Below, one piece after another: positions 1 through 8,512 of a DNA stretch of 64,000 nucleotides. The notes under the pieces were generated by a model. It was not told the origin of the DNA, made no database searches, and was given only the letters and a program-made list of their open reading frames with translations. Positions within the stretch are counted from its first letter, which is position 1. Each line of letters starts with the position of its first letter. Position numbers and translations under genes: made by a program. Origin of the DNA: Roseibium sp. TrichSKD4 (GTDB lineage: Bacteria; Pseudomonadota; Alphaproteobacteria; Rhizobiales; Stappiaceae); assembly GCF_000148725.1 (NCBI RefSeq), contig NZ_GL476315.1:169947-233946 (forward strand). Reading direction: 5' to 3'.

Positions 1-2
1 TC

Positions 3-452
3 TGGTCCGATTTTGGGTACGAAAATATCAAACTATCGACAATCAAGCTTTACAGTGAACGGCTGCTGTTGGCATGCAGCCCCGATCATAGGTTCGCATC
101 GATGGAAAGCGTTCCCATTAAAGAGCTCCAACAGGAACACTACCTAGAAAGAACGAATTGCGAGTTCCGCGATACTGCACGCGAAATTCTTGCCAGATAT
201 GGAACTTCGGTGAGGCCTGTGGCCGAATCTGCGAGAGAGGATTGGATTCAGCACATGGTGATGAACAACCTAGGTGTCACCACGCTACCGGAACATTCTA
301 GGCTGTTTTCAGCACTAGTTGTTAAGCCAATAGTGGGGCTCAACCTTGGTAGAAATGTTCATTTTGTCATGATTTCGGGATCTACTGCCTCCGAAGGTGC
401 CAAGAAGATCGAGAATATAGTGAAGGAAACTCACTTTGCGCGACGGTCCTGA
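3..452 (+). CDS. LysR-family regulator, C-terminal part (5' end outside window)
   Basis: The frame is open from base 3, so the ATG at 69 is internal and the gene begins before the window. The residues resemble the end of a LysR effector-binding domain: a strand with LLLACSPDH near the edge and a late WIQHMVMNNLGVTTLPEHS stretch, which is the usual 'level of control over uptake, G-I-LP' signature at the end of these domains. No DNA-binding domain is visible. Its target cannot be inferred. It runs towards the Lrp-type gene on the other strand, so the two converge. Confidence 0.7.
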   Translation, partial: WSDFGYENIKLSTIKLYSERLLLACSPDHRFASMESVPIKELQQEHYLERTNCEFRDTAREILARYGTSVRPVAESAREDWIQHMVMNNLGVTTLPEHSRLFSALVVKPIVGLNLGRNVHFVMISGSTASEGAKKIENIVKETHFARRS

Positions 453-468
453 CACCAATAATTTTCGT

Positions 469-930
469 TCAAAAATGCAAATATGCTTTTTCTATGACTT
501 CCTTCAGGACAAAGAAACTTCTCAGCTGGCGGACGTTGGGTAGCGTTAGTAACTGGGCACGGTGCCGATTGTTGAAATCGGCAATGTCCTTTACGCGGAT
601 TTTTAAAAAATAGTCAAAGTCTCCTGCAACGCAGTGGCATTCGAGGACAAATGGGAAACGGGCAATTTCAGCTTCAAAGTCCGCGAAACTCTCAGGTGTT
701 GATTGATCCAGTATAGCGCCGACCAAAACCAGTACGCCAAGATCTACGGCTTCAGGTCTTACACGCGCTGAAACCCCATCGATGATGCCCTCATCAAAGA
801 GGCGCTGGATACGCCGATGACAAGTCGCTGCGCTGACATTCACCTGGGCCGCAATATCGGCATTGCTCATGCGACCGTCTGTCTGCAGGTACCTAAGAAT
901 CTTACGATCGATTTTGTCGAGATCGGACAT
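469..930 (-). CDS. acdR: Lrp/AsnC-family regulator, probable ACC deaminase regulator AcdR
   Basis: A 153-residue protein of normal Lrp length. Residues 1-60 form the AsnC-type helix-turn-helix (DKIDRKILRYLQTDGRMSN followed by AATCHRRIQRL), and residues 65-150 form the RAM ligand-binding domain. It is divergent from acdS with 157 bases between the two starts. In Pseudomonas and rhizobia an Lrp-type gene in this position (AcdR) activates acdS in response to ACC. The family is clear from sequence; the AcdR role rests on that arrangement. A CTGTCA-N12-TGACAG inverted repeat lies in the shared upstream region. Confidence 0.85.
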   Translation of the reverse strand: MSDLDKIDRKILRYLQTDGRMSNADIAAQVNVSAATCHRRIQRLFDEGIIDGVSARVRPEAVDLGVLVLVGAILDQSTPESFADFEAEIARFPFVLECHCVAGDFDYFLKIRVKDIADFNNRHRAQLLTLPNVRQLRSFFVLKEVIEKAYLHF

Positions 931-961
931 GAAAGAATCTTCCGAATAATCTGAATAATTT

Positions 962-985
962 CTGTCATTGAGCGTTAATTGACAG
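962..985. promoter_or_regulatory. Inverted repeat between acdR and acdS (candidate operator)
   Basis: CTGTCA (962-967) and TGACAG (980-985) are perfect inverted arms 12 bases apart, in the region shared by the divergent promoters. This is a plausible binding site for the Lrp-type regulator. The assignment is inferred from position and symmetry only. Confidence 0.45.
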
Positions 986-1087
986 GACTAATGAAGGAAG
1001 ACAAGAAAAAAGCCTTCAAAATAGAGAGTACATTTCATTATTGCTTCGTTAGGGTTTCTCGAGCGCTCAATGCTGGGAGAAAATGCA

Positions 1088-2104
1088 ATGAAGCTATCTA
1101 AATTCGAACGATATCCGTTGACTTTTGGTCCGACGCCCATCGAATTTTTGCCGCGACTATCTGATGCTATTGGAGCGGAAGTCGAATTTTACGCGAAGCG
1201 GGAAGATTGCAACTCTGGGCTCGCGTTAGGTGGCAACAAGCTCCGCAAGCTCGAGTATATAGTACCGGATGCAGTGGCTTCCGGTGCAGACACGTTGGTT
1301 TCAATTGGGGGTGTCCAATCCAATCATACTCGGATGGTTGCGGCGACCGCGGCAAAGATAGGCATGAAATGCGTCGTAATACAGGAAAGCTGGGTGCCTC
1401 ACGATGACGCGGTTTATGACCGAGTCGGCAATATCCTTATGACCCGACTTATGGGTGCTGACAGCCGTCTTGTAGATGACGGGTTTGATATTGGCATTCG
1501 TCGGAGCTGGGAAGAGGCGATGCAGTCCGTCCGGGATGCCGGAGGTGTTCCCTATGCAATACCAGCAGGGGCTTCAGTCCATAAATATGGGGGGTTGGGT
1601 TATGCGAATTTTGCTGAGGAGGTGCGCTCTCAGGAAGCCGATCTGGGCTTCAGGTTCGACTATGTTGTTGTTTGCTGTGTGACCGGTTCAACACAGGGCG
1701 GAATGATCGTCGGGTTCGCAGCAGACAACCGCGCCGACCGGGTAATCGGGATAGATGCTTCTGGGACGCCGGATCAATTGCGTGTGCAAATGCGCGGTAT
1801 CGTCGATACGACCGCAAAACTGGTCGAGTTGGGCAGAGCGGTTCGCGAAGACGAGATTGTAATCAAAAAAGATTACGCCTATCCCTCCTACGGGGTTCCA
1901 AGCTCGGAAACCAATGACGCCATCCGTCTAGCCGCGCGAACAGAAGCGATGATTACTGATCCGGTTTATGAGGGAAAGTCTATGCAAGGAATGATCGACT
2001 TGGCGAAGAAGGGATTTTTTCCAAAAGGTTCCAAGGTTCTCTATGCCCATCTAGGCGGAGTTCCGGCGATCAATGGATACAGTTACACCTATCGAAATGG
2101 CTGA
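1088..2104 (+). CDS. acdS: 1-aminocyclopropane-1-carboxylate deaminase
   Basis: A PLP enzyme that cleaves ACC, the plant and algal ethylene precursor, to 2-oxobutyrate and ammonia. The start at 1088 is preferred over the ATG at 1070 because GGGAGA lies about 8 bases upstream and because it gives 338 residues, the standard AcdS length. With that start the PLP lysine falls at residue 51 ([13 protein letters not shown]), and Glu295 and Leu322 fall where ACC deaminases differ from D-cysteine desulfhydrases. [13 protein letters not shown] is the substrate and phosphate region. A terminator-like hairpin follows at 2236-2265. Confidence 0.95.
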   Translation: MKLSKFERYPLTFGPTPIEFLPRLSDAIGAEVEFYAKREDCNSGLALGGNKLRKLEYIVPDAVASGADTLVSIGGVQSNHTRMVAATAAKIGMKCVVIQESWVPHDDAVYDRVGNILMTRLMGADSRLVDDGFDIGIRRSWEEAMQSVRDAGGVPYAIPAGASVHKYGGLGYANFAEEVRSQEADLGFRFDYVVVCCVTGSTQGGMIVGFAADNRADRVIGIDASGTPDQLRVQMRGIVDTTAKLVELGRAVREDEIVIKKDYAYPSYGVPSSETNDAIRLAARTEAMITDPVYEGKSMQGMIDLAKKGFFPKGSKVLYAHLGGVPAINGYSYTYRNG

Positions 2105-2235
2105 CAACGCGCACCTGCTCATTAGATGTACCTATCAAAGGGTATTTCTGGTTTGAACGAAACAAATCCAATTAGGGCAGCACTGGTTTAGAGCATTTCA
2201 ACCTGTGTCATTTGCCGTGTCGATTGATTAACAAG

Positions 2236-2265
2236 AGCGGGGCCGTTTATCTCGGCCCCGCTTTT
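2236..2265 (+). terminator. Rho-independent terminator
   Basis: A 10-bp GC-rich stem (AGCGGGGCCG at 2236-2245, CGGCCCCGCT at 2253-2262) with a 7-base loop is followed by TTTT. It lies about 130 bases after acdS and just before the RTX fragment on the other strand. Confidence 0.75.
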
Positions 2266-2269
2266 CCCA

Positions 2270-2644
2270 TCATACAAAGTGGAAGTCATCCAACTGCAAC
2301 TGGCCGTCAATGCTATTGGTCGCGTCCGCCCCCCAGACAACATTGTTGCCGCTACCCATTTGAGCATTTTCAAATGCGCCTTGGGCCAGGGAGTATTGGC
2401 GATCGTCTGTGCCGAGATAAATCAGGGTGTCGATTCGCGCATCGCCTGAGAACCAGATGTCGTCTGCATCTGCATAGACAGTGTCGTTTCCATCGCCGCC
2501 CATAAGTGAATCTGCGCCTGATCCGCCGATCAAGGTGTCGTCGCCACCGTAGCCATGGATTACATCATTTCCGGCCTGCCCGCCTATGATGCTGTGACCA
2601 GCTGTTCCCCAGACGGTGTTATTGCCGGCGCGCCAACTCGTCTC
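2270..2644 (-). pseudogene. C-terminal fragment of an RTX (hemolysin-type calcium-binding) protein
   Basis: On the minus strand the frame is open from a stop at 2645-2647 down to the stop at 2270 (125 codons including the stop) and encodes consecutive glycine/aspartate nonapeptide repeats: AGNDVIHGYGGDDTLIGG, then GADSLMGGDGNDTVYA. It ends in a serralysin-like tail, LQLDDFHFV. RTX proteins are type I secreted exoproteins of several hundred residues or more. Only the last repeats and the tail remain, with no start region and no HlyB/HlyD genes nearby. A TTG at 2533 could initiate translation but gives an implausible protein. I read it as a gene remnant left by deletion. Confidence 0.65.
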
Positions 2645-2645
2645 T

Positions 2646-2880
2646 CAATCCATGGTTTGTTTTTCGCATCCTCACTCAAGGAAACTTATGCGCGAGTTTC
2701 TATTCGATGCCCAATGCGCACGAAACAGTGAGCAGAAATGGGGAACATAGATCGAACAACGCTGTGTCAAACTTGTGTCAATTTCTGGCACAAGTTTCAG
2801 CTTTGTTCCGCAAGGTTTGGTTAGGTCCAGCAAGAACCTGCAAGTGTTGGGTCAAAAAACCTAGGTTTTTCAATGTGAAT
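2646..2880. other. Intergenic stretch, no gene seen
   Basis: Between the stop that closes the RTX remnant and the serC leader I see no plausible reading frame with coding character. It probably holds the deletion scar of the RTX gene and the serC promoter. Confidence 0.4.
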
Positions 2881-2899
2881 TGACAGCGGTCCTCTATTT

Positions 2900-2963
2900 C
2901 AGTTAGTCCAGTAAGTGGGACACCCCTCCCCAACGAGGGGCACCTATCTGGAAGGGTAGTTAC
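2900..2963 (+). promoter_or_regulatory. Candidate serC leader RNA motif
   Basis: Immediately upstream of serC a hairpin CCCCTC-CCCAAC-GAGGGG (2923-2940) is followed by CACCTATCTGGAAGGG, which contains the serC ribosome binding site (GGAAGGG at 2950-2956, 7 bases from the ATG). A conserved structured 'serC' leader is known upstream of alphaproteobacterial serC genes. Position, the strong hairpin and overlap with the ribosome binding site fit it, but I matched it from memory, not with a covariance model. Confidence 0.55.
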
Positions 2964-4142
2964 ATGACTGGAAGTACTTCGAAGCCGGATAATCGTCCGG
3001 CTAATTCGCATTTTTCGTCCGGACCTTGCTCAAAACGTCCGGGTTGGAGCCTTCAAGGGCTGTCTGACGCGCCGCTCGGTCGGTCTCATCGCGCAAAAAT
3101 AGGCAAAGCCAAGCTTGCTGAAGCGATTGAGGTGACGCGCTCGGTGCTTAATGTTCCTGATGAATATCGTATTGGCATTGTGCCTGCCTCCGATACCGGA
3201 GCGGTCGAAATGGCCATGTGGTCTTTGCTGGGAGAGCGCCCGGTCGACATGCTGGCGTGGGAAAGCTTCGGGGCAGGTTGGGTAACCGACGTGGTTAAAC
3301 AGCTGAAACTGGATGATGCGCGTAAGCTTGAAGCGCCCTATGGCGAGCTGCCAGACCTCTCGAGCGTTAATTTTGATCATGATGTTGTCTTCACATGGAA
3401 TGGCACCACCTCCGGGGTCCGCGTTCCAAACGGTGACTGGATTGCAGATGACCGAGAAGGACTGACCATTTGCGATGCAACGTCAGCTGCTTTCGCTCAG
3501 GATCTGGATTTTTCCAAGCTCGATGTGGTGACTTTCTCTTGGCAGAAGGTGCTTGGTGGGGAAGGAGGGCATGGTGTCCTCATTCTAAGCCCTCGAGCTG
3601 TCGAGCGCCTCGAGACGTATTCCCCTCCTTGGCCGTTGCCTAAAATCTTCCGTTTGACGAAGGGTGGGAAACTAATTGAGGGCATTTTCCGAGGGGAAAC
3701 CATCAACACGCCATCCATGTTGTGTGTTGAAGATTACCTAGACGCCTTGAAGTGGGCCCAATCGCTTGGGGGGCTTTCCGCTCTTATCAAGCGTGCGGAT
3801 ACCAGCCTTTCGGTTCTGGATCATTGGGTTTCCAAAACGGATTGGGTGGATTTTCTTGCCGCAGATCCGGCGACACGGTCCAATACATCGATTTGCCTGA
3901 AGGTCGTTGATCCCGACGTGTCTGCCTTACCGCAAGATCAACAATCGGCTTTTGCTAAGTCCATCGTCTCTCTCCTTGAGGCGGAAGGCGTTGCTTTCGA
4001 TATTGGCTCCTATCGCGATGCGCCTGCTGGCCTTCGTATCTGGACTGGTGCAACCGTTGAAAGCTCTGATGTTGAGGCGCTAACTGCCTGGCTCGACTGG
4101 GCCTATGCGGAAGCCAAAATCCAGCTTCAAAAAGCGGCCTGA
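2964..4142 (+). CDS. serC: Phosphoserine aminotransferase
   Basis: A PLP class-V aminotransferase converting 3-phosphohydroxypyruvate and glutamate to phosphoserine, the second step of serine synthesis. At 392 residues it matches the long alphaproteobacterial SerC type. [12 protein letters not shown] near the N-terminus is the family opening motif. [17 protein letters not shown] and [14 protein letters not shown] lead to the PLP lysine in [14 protein letters not shown]. The start has a good GGAAGGG site. serA follows 81 bases later on the same strand, so the two probably form a serCA operon under the leader at 2900-2963. Confidence 0.95.
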   Translation: MTGSTSKPDNRPANSHFSSGPCSKRPGWSLQGLSDAPLGRSHRAKIGKAKLAEAIEVTRSVLNVPDEYRIGIVPASDTGAVEMAMWSLLGERPVDMLAWESFGAGWVTDVVKQLKLDDARKLEAPYGELPDLSSVNFDHDVVFTWNGTTSGVRVPNGDWIADDREGLTICDATSAAFAQDLDFSKLDVVTFSWQKVLGGEGGHGVLILSPRAVERLETYSPPWPLPKIFRLTKGGKLIEGIFRGETINTPSMLCVEDYLDALKWAQSLGGLSALIKRADTSLSVLDHWVSKTDWVDFLAADPATRSNTSICLKVVDPDVSALPQDQQSAFAKSIVSLLEAEGVAFDIGSYRDAPAGLRIWTGATVESSDVEALTAWLDWAYAEAKIQLQKAA

Positions 4143-4223
4143 GGGCCTCCTTTTCCTGAAACGGGCGGAGGGCGGCCTTATCGCTGCCCGCTTACGAAAA
4201 AATTCAGTCTGAAAGAGGCCAAT

Positions 4224-5810
4224 ATGGCACCTAAAGTACTTATTTCCGACAAATTGTCGGAAGCCGCTGTCCAGATCTTCAAGGATCGGGGCGTCGATGT
4301 CGATTTCTTGCCAGATGTTGGCAAGGATAAGGAAAAACTTGCAGAAATCATCGGCGAGTATGACGGCTTGGCCATTCGCTCTGCCACCAAGGTCACCGAG
4401 AAGATCATTGTTCATGCCGATCAGTTAAAGGTGGTTGGGCGCGCTGGCATTGGCGTAGATAATATCGATATTCCGAAAGCGACGGCGCGCGGAATTATCG
4501 TTATGAACACGCCGTTTGGTAATGCGATCACCACTGCTGAACATGCTATTGCGATGATGATGGCAGTGGCGCGACAGATCCCAGCTGCCGACGCATCAAC
4601 GCAAGCCGGCAAGTGGGAAAAGTCCCGTTTCATGGGCACAGAGCTAACGGGCAAAACGCTTGGGCTCATCGGCTGCGGCAATATTGGGTCAATCGTTGCA
4701 GATCGTGCGCAAGGGCTGAAAATGAAGGTGATTGCGTTTGATCCCTTCCTCACGCCTGAACGGGCAGCAGACCTTGGAGTTGAAAAGGTCACTCTCGAAC
4801 AGCTCTTCCCACAGGCAGATGTAATCACGCTGCATACGCCTTTAACCGACAAAACCCGGAATATTGTTGATGAGAAGGCCATCGCTTCCATGAAGTCGGG
4901 AGCCTATCTTGTGAACTGTGCCCGGGGCGGTTTGGTTGATGAGCAAGCCGTTCGATCTGCGCTTGATAGTGGCAAGCTTGGTGGTGCGGCCTTTGACGTT
5001 TTTGTTGAAGAACCAGCCACGGAAAATGTTTTGTTCGGCGCACCCAATTTTGTGTCCACACCTCACTTGGGCGCGGCAACCTCAGAAGCGCAGGAAAACG
5101 TTGCTCTGCAGGTCGCCGAACAAATGTGCGATTACCTCCTGCATGGGGCGGTCAGCAATGCCCTCAATATGCCGTCAATCACGGCGGAAGAAGCCCCGAA
5201 ACTGGTACCATTTGTGCGTTTGGCTGAACAATTGGGGTCCTTTGCCGGGCAGTTGACAGAGACAGGCATCAAGGAAATTCGCCTGGAATATGCGGGTGTT
5301 GTTTCCGACATGAAAACCGAAGCTCTGACGGCGGCTGCTCTCAGCGGGCTTTTGACGCCACTTTTGCAAACGGTGAACATGGTGTCTGCACCGGTTTTCG
5401 CGAAAGAACGTGGTATTGAGGTTGCTGAAGTCAAGCGTGGCAAGCGCGGGGCTTATGAAACCTATATCCGGCTGACGCTTGTGTCAGAGACCCAAGAGCG
5501 ATCTGTTGCTGGAACTGTATTCGCTGACGGACGGCCGCGCATCATTCAGGTCAAGGGCATCAATATGGAAGCCGGACTGAGCGAGCACATGCTGTATATC
5601 ACCAACGAGGACAAGCCCGGTTTTATCGGCCAGTTGGGTATGGAGCTCGGTAGCAATGGTGTGAATATTGCTTCGTTCAACTTGGGGAGAACTGCGCCGG
5701 GTGAGGATGCAATATGTTTGATTGAGGTTGATGGTGAAGTGCCTGCCAGCATTATGGCACGCCTCTCTGCAGTGCCACATGTCAAACAGGTCAAGGCGCT
5801 TCAGTTTTAG
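4224..5810 (+). CDS. serA: D-3-phosphoglycerate dehydrogenase
   Basis: Catalyses the first committed step of serine synthesis, NAD-dependent oxidation of 3-phosphoglycerate. The 528 residues match the long form: catalytic and nucleotide domains (Rossmann motif GLIGCGNIGS, then NCARGGLVDE, EEPATENVLF, STPHLGAATSEAQENVA), an intervening allosteric substrate-binding domain (about 315-450), and a C-terminal ACT domain (about 455-528, HMLYITNEDKPGFIGQLGM) that usually mediates serine feedback. Its stop overlaps the stop of the converging DMT transporter gene by 4 bases. Confidence 0.97.
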   Translation: MAPKVLISDKLSEAAVQIFKDRGVDVDFLPDVGKDKEKLAEIIGEYDGLAIRSATKVTEKIIVHADQLKVVGRAGIGVDNIDIPKATARGIIVMNTPFGNAITTAEHAIAMMMAVARQIPAADASTQAGKWEKSRFMGTELTGKTLGLIGCGNIGSIVADRAQGLKMKVIAFDPFLTPERAADLGVEKVTLEQLFPQADVITLHTPLTDKTRNIVDEKAIASMKSGAYLVNCARGGLVDEQAVRSALDSGKLGGAAFDVFVEEPATENVLFGAPNFVSTPHLGAATSEAQENVALQVAEQMCDYLLHGAVSNALNMPSITAEEAPKLVPFVRLAEQLGSFAGQLTETGIKEIRLEYAGVVSDMKTEALTAAALSGLLTPLLQTVNMVSAPVFAKERGIEVAEVKRGKRGAYETYIRLTLVSETQERSVAGTVFADGRPRIIQVKGINMEAGLSEHMLYITNEDKPGFIGQLGMELGSNGVNIASFNLGRTAPGEDAICLIEVDGEVPASIMARLSAVPHVKQVKALQF

Positions 5811-6709
5811 ACTTTGCGTTTCTGGATGGCGGGAAGCCGCAGCACCCTGCCATCCAACAACAACAGGCCAAGCAATAGGCAGGTAAACCCGGCGATTTGC
5901 ACGGCAACAAGCTTCTCGCCCAGCAGCAGGTAGCCGAATAGAACCGTATTGGCCGGTATAAGCAGGGTTACCAGGGCCGCATTTGTTGCTCCTGCTTGGG
6001 CCAACAAGCGAAAGTAGATCAAATAGGCTGCAGCGGTGGCGACGACGCCAAGCGCGATGACATTCGCCCACGCTACTGCACTTGTTGTTATCGGGGACCA
6101 GCTTCCCGCGAAAACAATCGCCGGGACCAATAACAAAACGGTTGAACCGGTCAGCTGCCCCGTTGCTGAAACGATCGGTGGTGTGCCTTTAAAGCGTTTT
6201 GCATAGGCGGCTGCAAGACCATAGGAAACTGCTGCGCCTAGGCAAGCGATCTGAGCCCAAACCGGTGAACTTTCCAGGTCGGAGAAGCCGGATGAAAGAA
6301 TAAGGGCAACGCCTGCAAATCCGGCAAACACACCGAGAAATCGATGCAGGGCAATGGCTTCTTGCTTCTGCCAAACGCCTGCTATCAGAAACGCGAATAT
6401 CGGGGTCGTTGCATTCAAGATCGCGGCCAATCCTGCTGCGATCTGTGTTTGCCCCCAGAACAAAAGCGAAAACGGGACTGCATTGTTCAATAGCCCCATG
6501 ACCAAAAATGGGACCATGGCGCTAAGGGACCAATTGAAGCGGTGGCCGGTCATGTAAAGGGCGATGTGCAAGACAGCAGCGGCCGAAGCGACGCGCAAGA
6601 ATGCCAACATGAGCGGCTGAATTTCACTGACAGCAACTTTTGCAAACAAAAAGGCTCCAGCCCAGATGAGGCTTAAGATACAAAGGAGTGCCCAGTTTTT
6701 CGCGTTCAT
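5807..6709 (-). CDS. DMT-superfamily (EamA) transporter
   Basis: A 300-residue inner-membrane protein with about ten hydrophobic segments in two repeated halves, the EamA/RhaT pattern. Conserved family features include WAGAFLFAKVA near the N-terminus, NAVPFSLLFWGQ in the fourth segment and ATTPIFAFLIAGV in the next. The start at 6709 is preferred over 6763 because GGAGG lies 6 bases upstream and the protein then begins with its first membrane segment. Members export amino acids or other metabolites. The position beside serA could suggest an amino-acid exporter, but the substrate cannot be read from sequence. Confidence 0.85.
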   Translation of the reverse strand: MNAKNWALLCILSLIWAGAFLFAKVAVSEIQPLMLAFLRVASAAAVLHIALYMTGHRFNWSLSAMVPFLVMGLLNNAVPFSLLFWGQTQIAAGLAAILNATTPIFAFLIAGVWQKQEAIALHRFLGVFAGFAGVALILSSGFSDLESSPVWAQIACLGAAVSYGLAAAYAKRFKGTPPIVSATGQLTGSTVLLLVPAIVFAGSWSPITTSAVAWANVIALGVVATAAAYLIYFRLLAQAGATNAALVTLLIPANTVLFGYLLLGEKLVAVQIAGFTCLLLGLLLLDGRVLRLPAIQKRKV

Positions 6710-6999
6710 TTGATCCTCCGCAGGTCTCAGCCAGATGTGCCCGAGATTTGGCGGGTAGACCACCCGAAATGCGATGTTCGTCTAAATGCGTGTCATTTTT
6801 GGAATTTGGCACCCCGTCACTCAGGTCAAGTGACTGATGTTTATCGGAAAAAACGACATCTACGAAAAACGTCACAATTGGCTCGCCAGCGCAGCGGCAA
6901 ATGTCTATAGTCCGCCGCGTTTGCCCCGGAGGTTGTCTGGGGCTTTGAGTGTTTGCACCTTCGGGTGCCAATTGCCGCTTCAGGAGGGCGTTGCAGGAT

Positions 7000-8277
7000 A
7001 TGGCCAATGTGGTTGTTGTCGGGTCGCAGTGGGGCGATGAGGGCAAAGGCAAGATTGTGGACTGGTTGTCCGAGCAAGCCGATGTCATTGTCCGCTTTCA
7101 AGGTGGTCATAATGCTGGCCATACGCTCGTTATTGACGGCATCAGCTACAAGCTTTCCCTTCTGCCGTCCGGTGTCGCCCGGAAGGGTAAACTGTCGGTC
7201 ATTGGCAACGGTGTTGTCGTCGACCCTCATGCATTTGTCAGCGAAGTCGAGCGGATTACCGAGCAAGGTGTTGTGGTCAACCCGGAAACACTTCGGATTG
7301 CTGAAAATGCCACGCTGATCCTGTCGCTTCATCGTGAACTGGATGCCATGCGTGAGAACTCCAATACGGGCACCCGTATTGGCACGACGCGCCGCGGGAT
7401 TGGGCCGGCTTATGAAGACAAGGTGGGACGCCGCGCCATTCGGGTCATGGACCTGAAAAACATGAACACCCTGCCAGCCAAAATTGACCGCCTGCTAACG
7501 CACCACAATGCGCTGCGCCGGGGGCTTGGTCAGGAAGAGATTTCAGCCACTGCGATCTTCGAGGAACTGTCCAGCGTGGCAGACAAGATGCTGCCTTACA
7601 TTGATTCTGTTTGGCGTCTTCTTGATGAGCAGCGTCGTCAGGGCAAGCGCATTCTTTTTGAAGGGGCGCAGGGCGCACTTTTGGATATCGACCACGGAAC
7701 GTACCCGTTCGTCACGTCGTCGAACACGGTTGCTGGTCAGGCAGCAACAGGCTGTGGTCTTGGTCCGAATTCCATTGATTACGTTCTTGGGATCACCAAA
7801 GCTTACACAACCCGCGTTGGCGAAGGTCCGTTCCCGACCGAACAAGAGAACGAGATCGGCGAGTCCTCGGAACGCGCGGTCATGAGTTTGGACAGTGACT
7901 GGCCGCAGCCGCCGTGTGCTGTCGATGCAGTCTGTCGTCAAACGGTTGCACATCGGCATTAGCGGTATCGCGCTACCAAACTTGATGTCTGATGGTCTTG
8001 ATGAAATCAAGATCTGCGTTGCTATGAGTTGGACGGCGAGCGGATTGACTATCTGCCAGCTTCCCAGGGCGCTCAGGAGCGGGTTGTTCCAATCTATGAG
8101 ACATTGCCGGGCTGGAAAGAGTCTACGGAAGGGGCCCGCAGCTGGGCTGACCTTCCGGCGCAGGCGGTTAAATATGTTCGCCATGTGGAAGAGTTGATCG
8201 GCGCACCAGTGGCGCTTCTCTCCACAAGTCCTGAGCGGGATGACACAATTCTTGTGCAGAATCCATTTCAGGATTGA
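7000..8277 (+). pseudogene. purA: Adenylosuccinate synthetase, reading frame broken by clustered small indels
   Basis: GTP-dependent first step from IMP to AMP. The 5' frame from ATG 7000 (AGGAGG at 6982) encodes a normal Pur[65 protein letters not shown]. After about base 7860 the frame is lost. Between 7861 and 8030 recognisable PurA codons appear in turn in all three frames (TVTG, then GISGIAL, then GLDEIKICV). From about 8029 the normal C-terminus resumes ([20 protein letters not shown] to NPFQD). The total length is about 15 bases short of a 430-residue PurA. PurA is normally single-copy and important, so sequence error is more likely than a real pseudogene. Confidence 0.9.
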
Positions 8278-8512
8278 GAATAACAGTTGTAAAACCGCAT
8301 AATTCGAAAGTCATAAAATGACTTGATTCGTGTGGTACGGACCCGGGTCTGAGCTCTGGCAAAGGCTATTGCCAGACAAACCAACGCCGTGATGCTTCCA
8401 CGAAGTGTCCCGGCGTTTGAGGCGTGGATCCGTTATCGGCTGGCTGAGCTTGCAGCAATCTGCCAGATAGACACGGGAAGAATGGGCCGCGTATGGGCCA
8501 ACGGGCAGGAAT

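Noticed and set aside
5484-6071. Minus-strand frame of 195 codons across the serA end and transporter
   Set aside because: It overlaps two well-supported genes and has shadow-type composition.
6955-6968. Hairpin GCACC-TTCG-GGTGC upstream of purA as a possible riboswitch
   Set aside because: A single short tetraloop hairpin with no conserved riboswitch core; not enough to claim an element.
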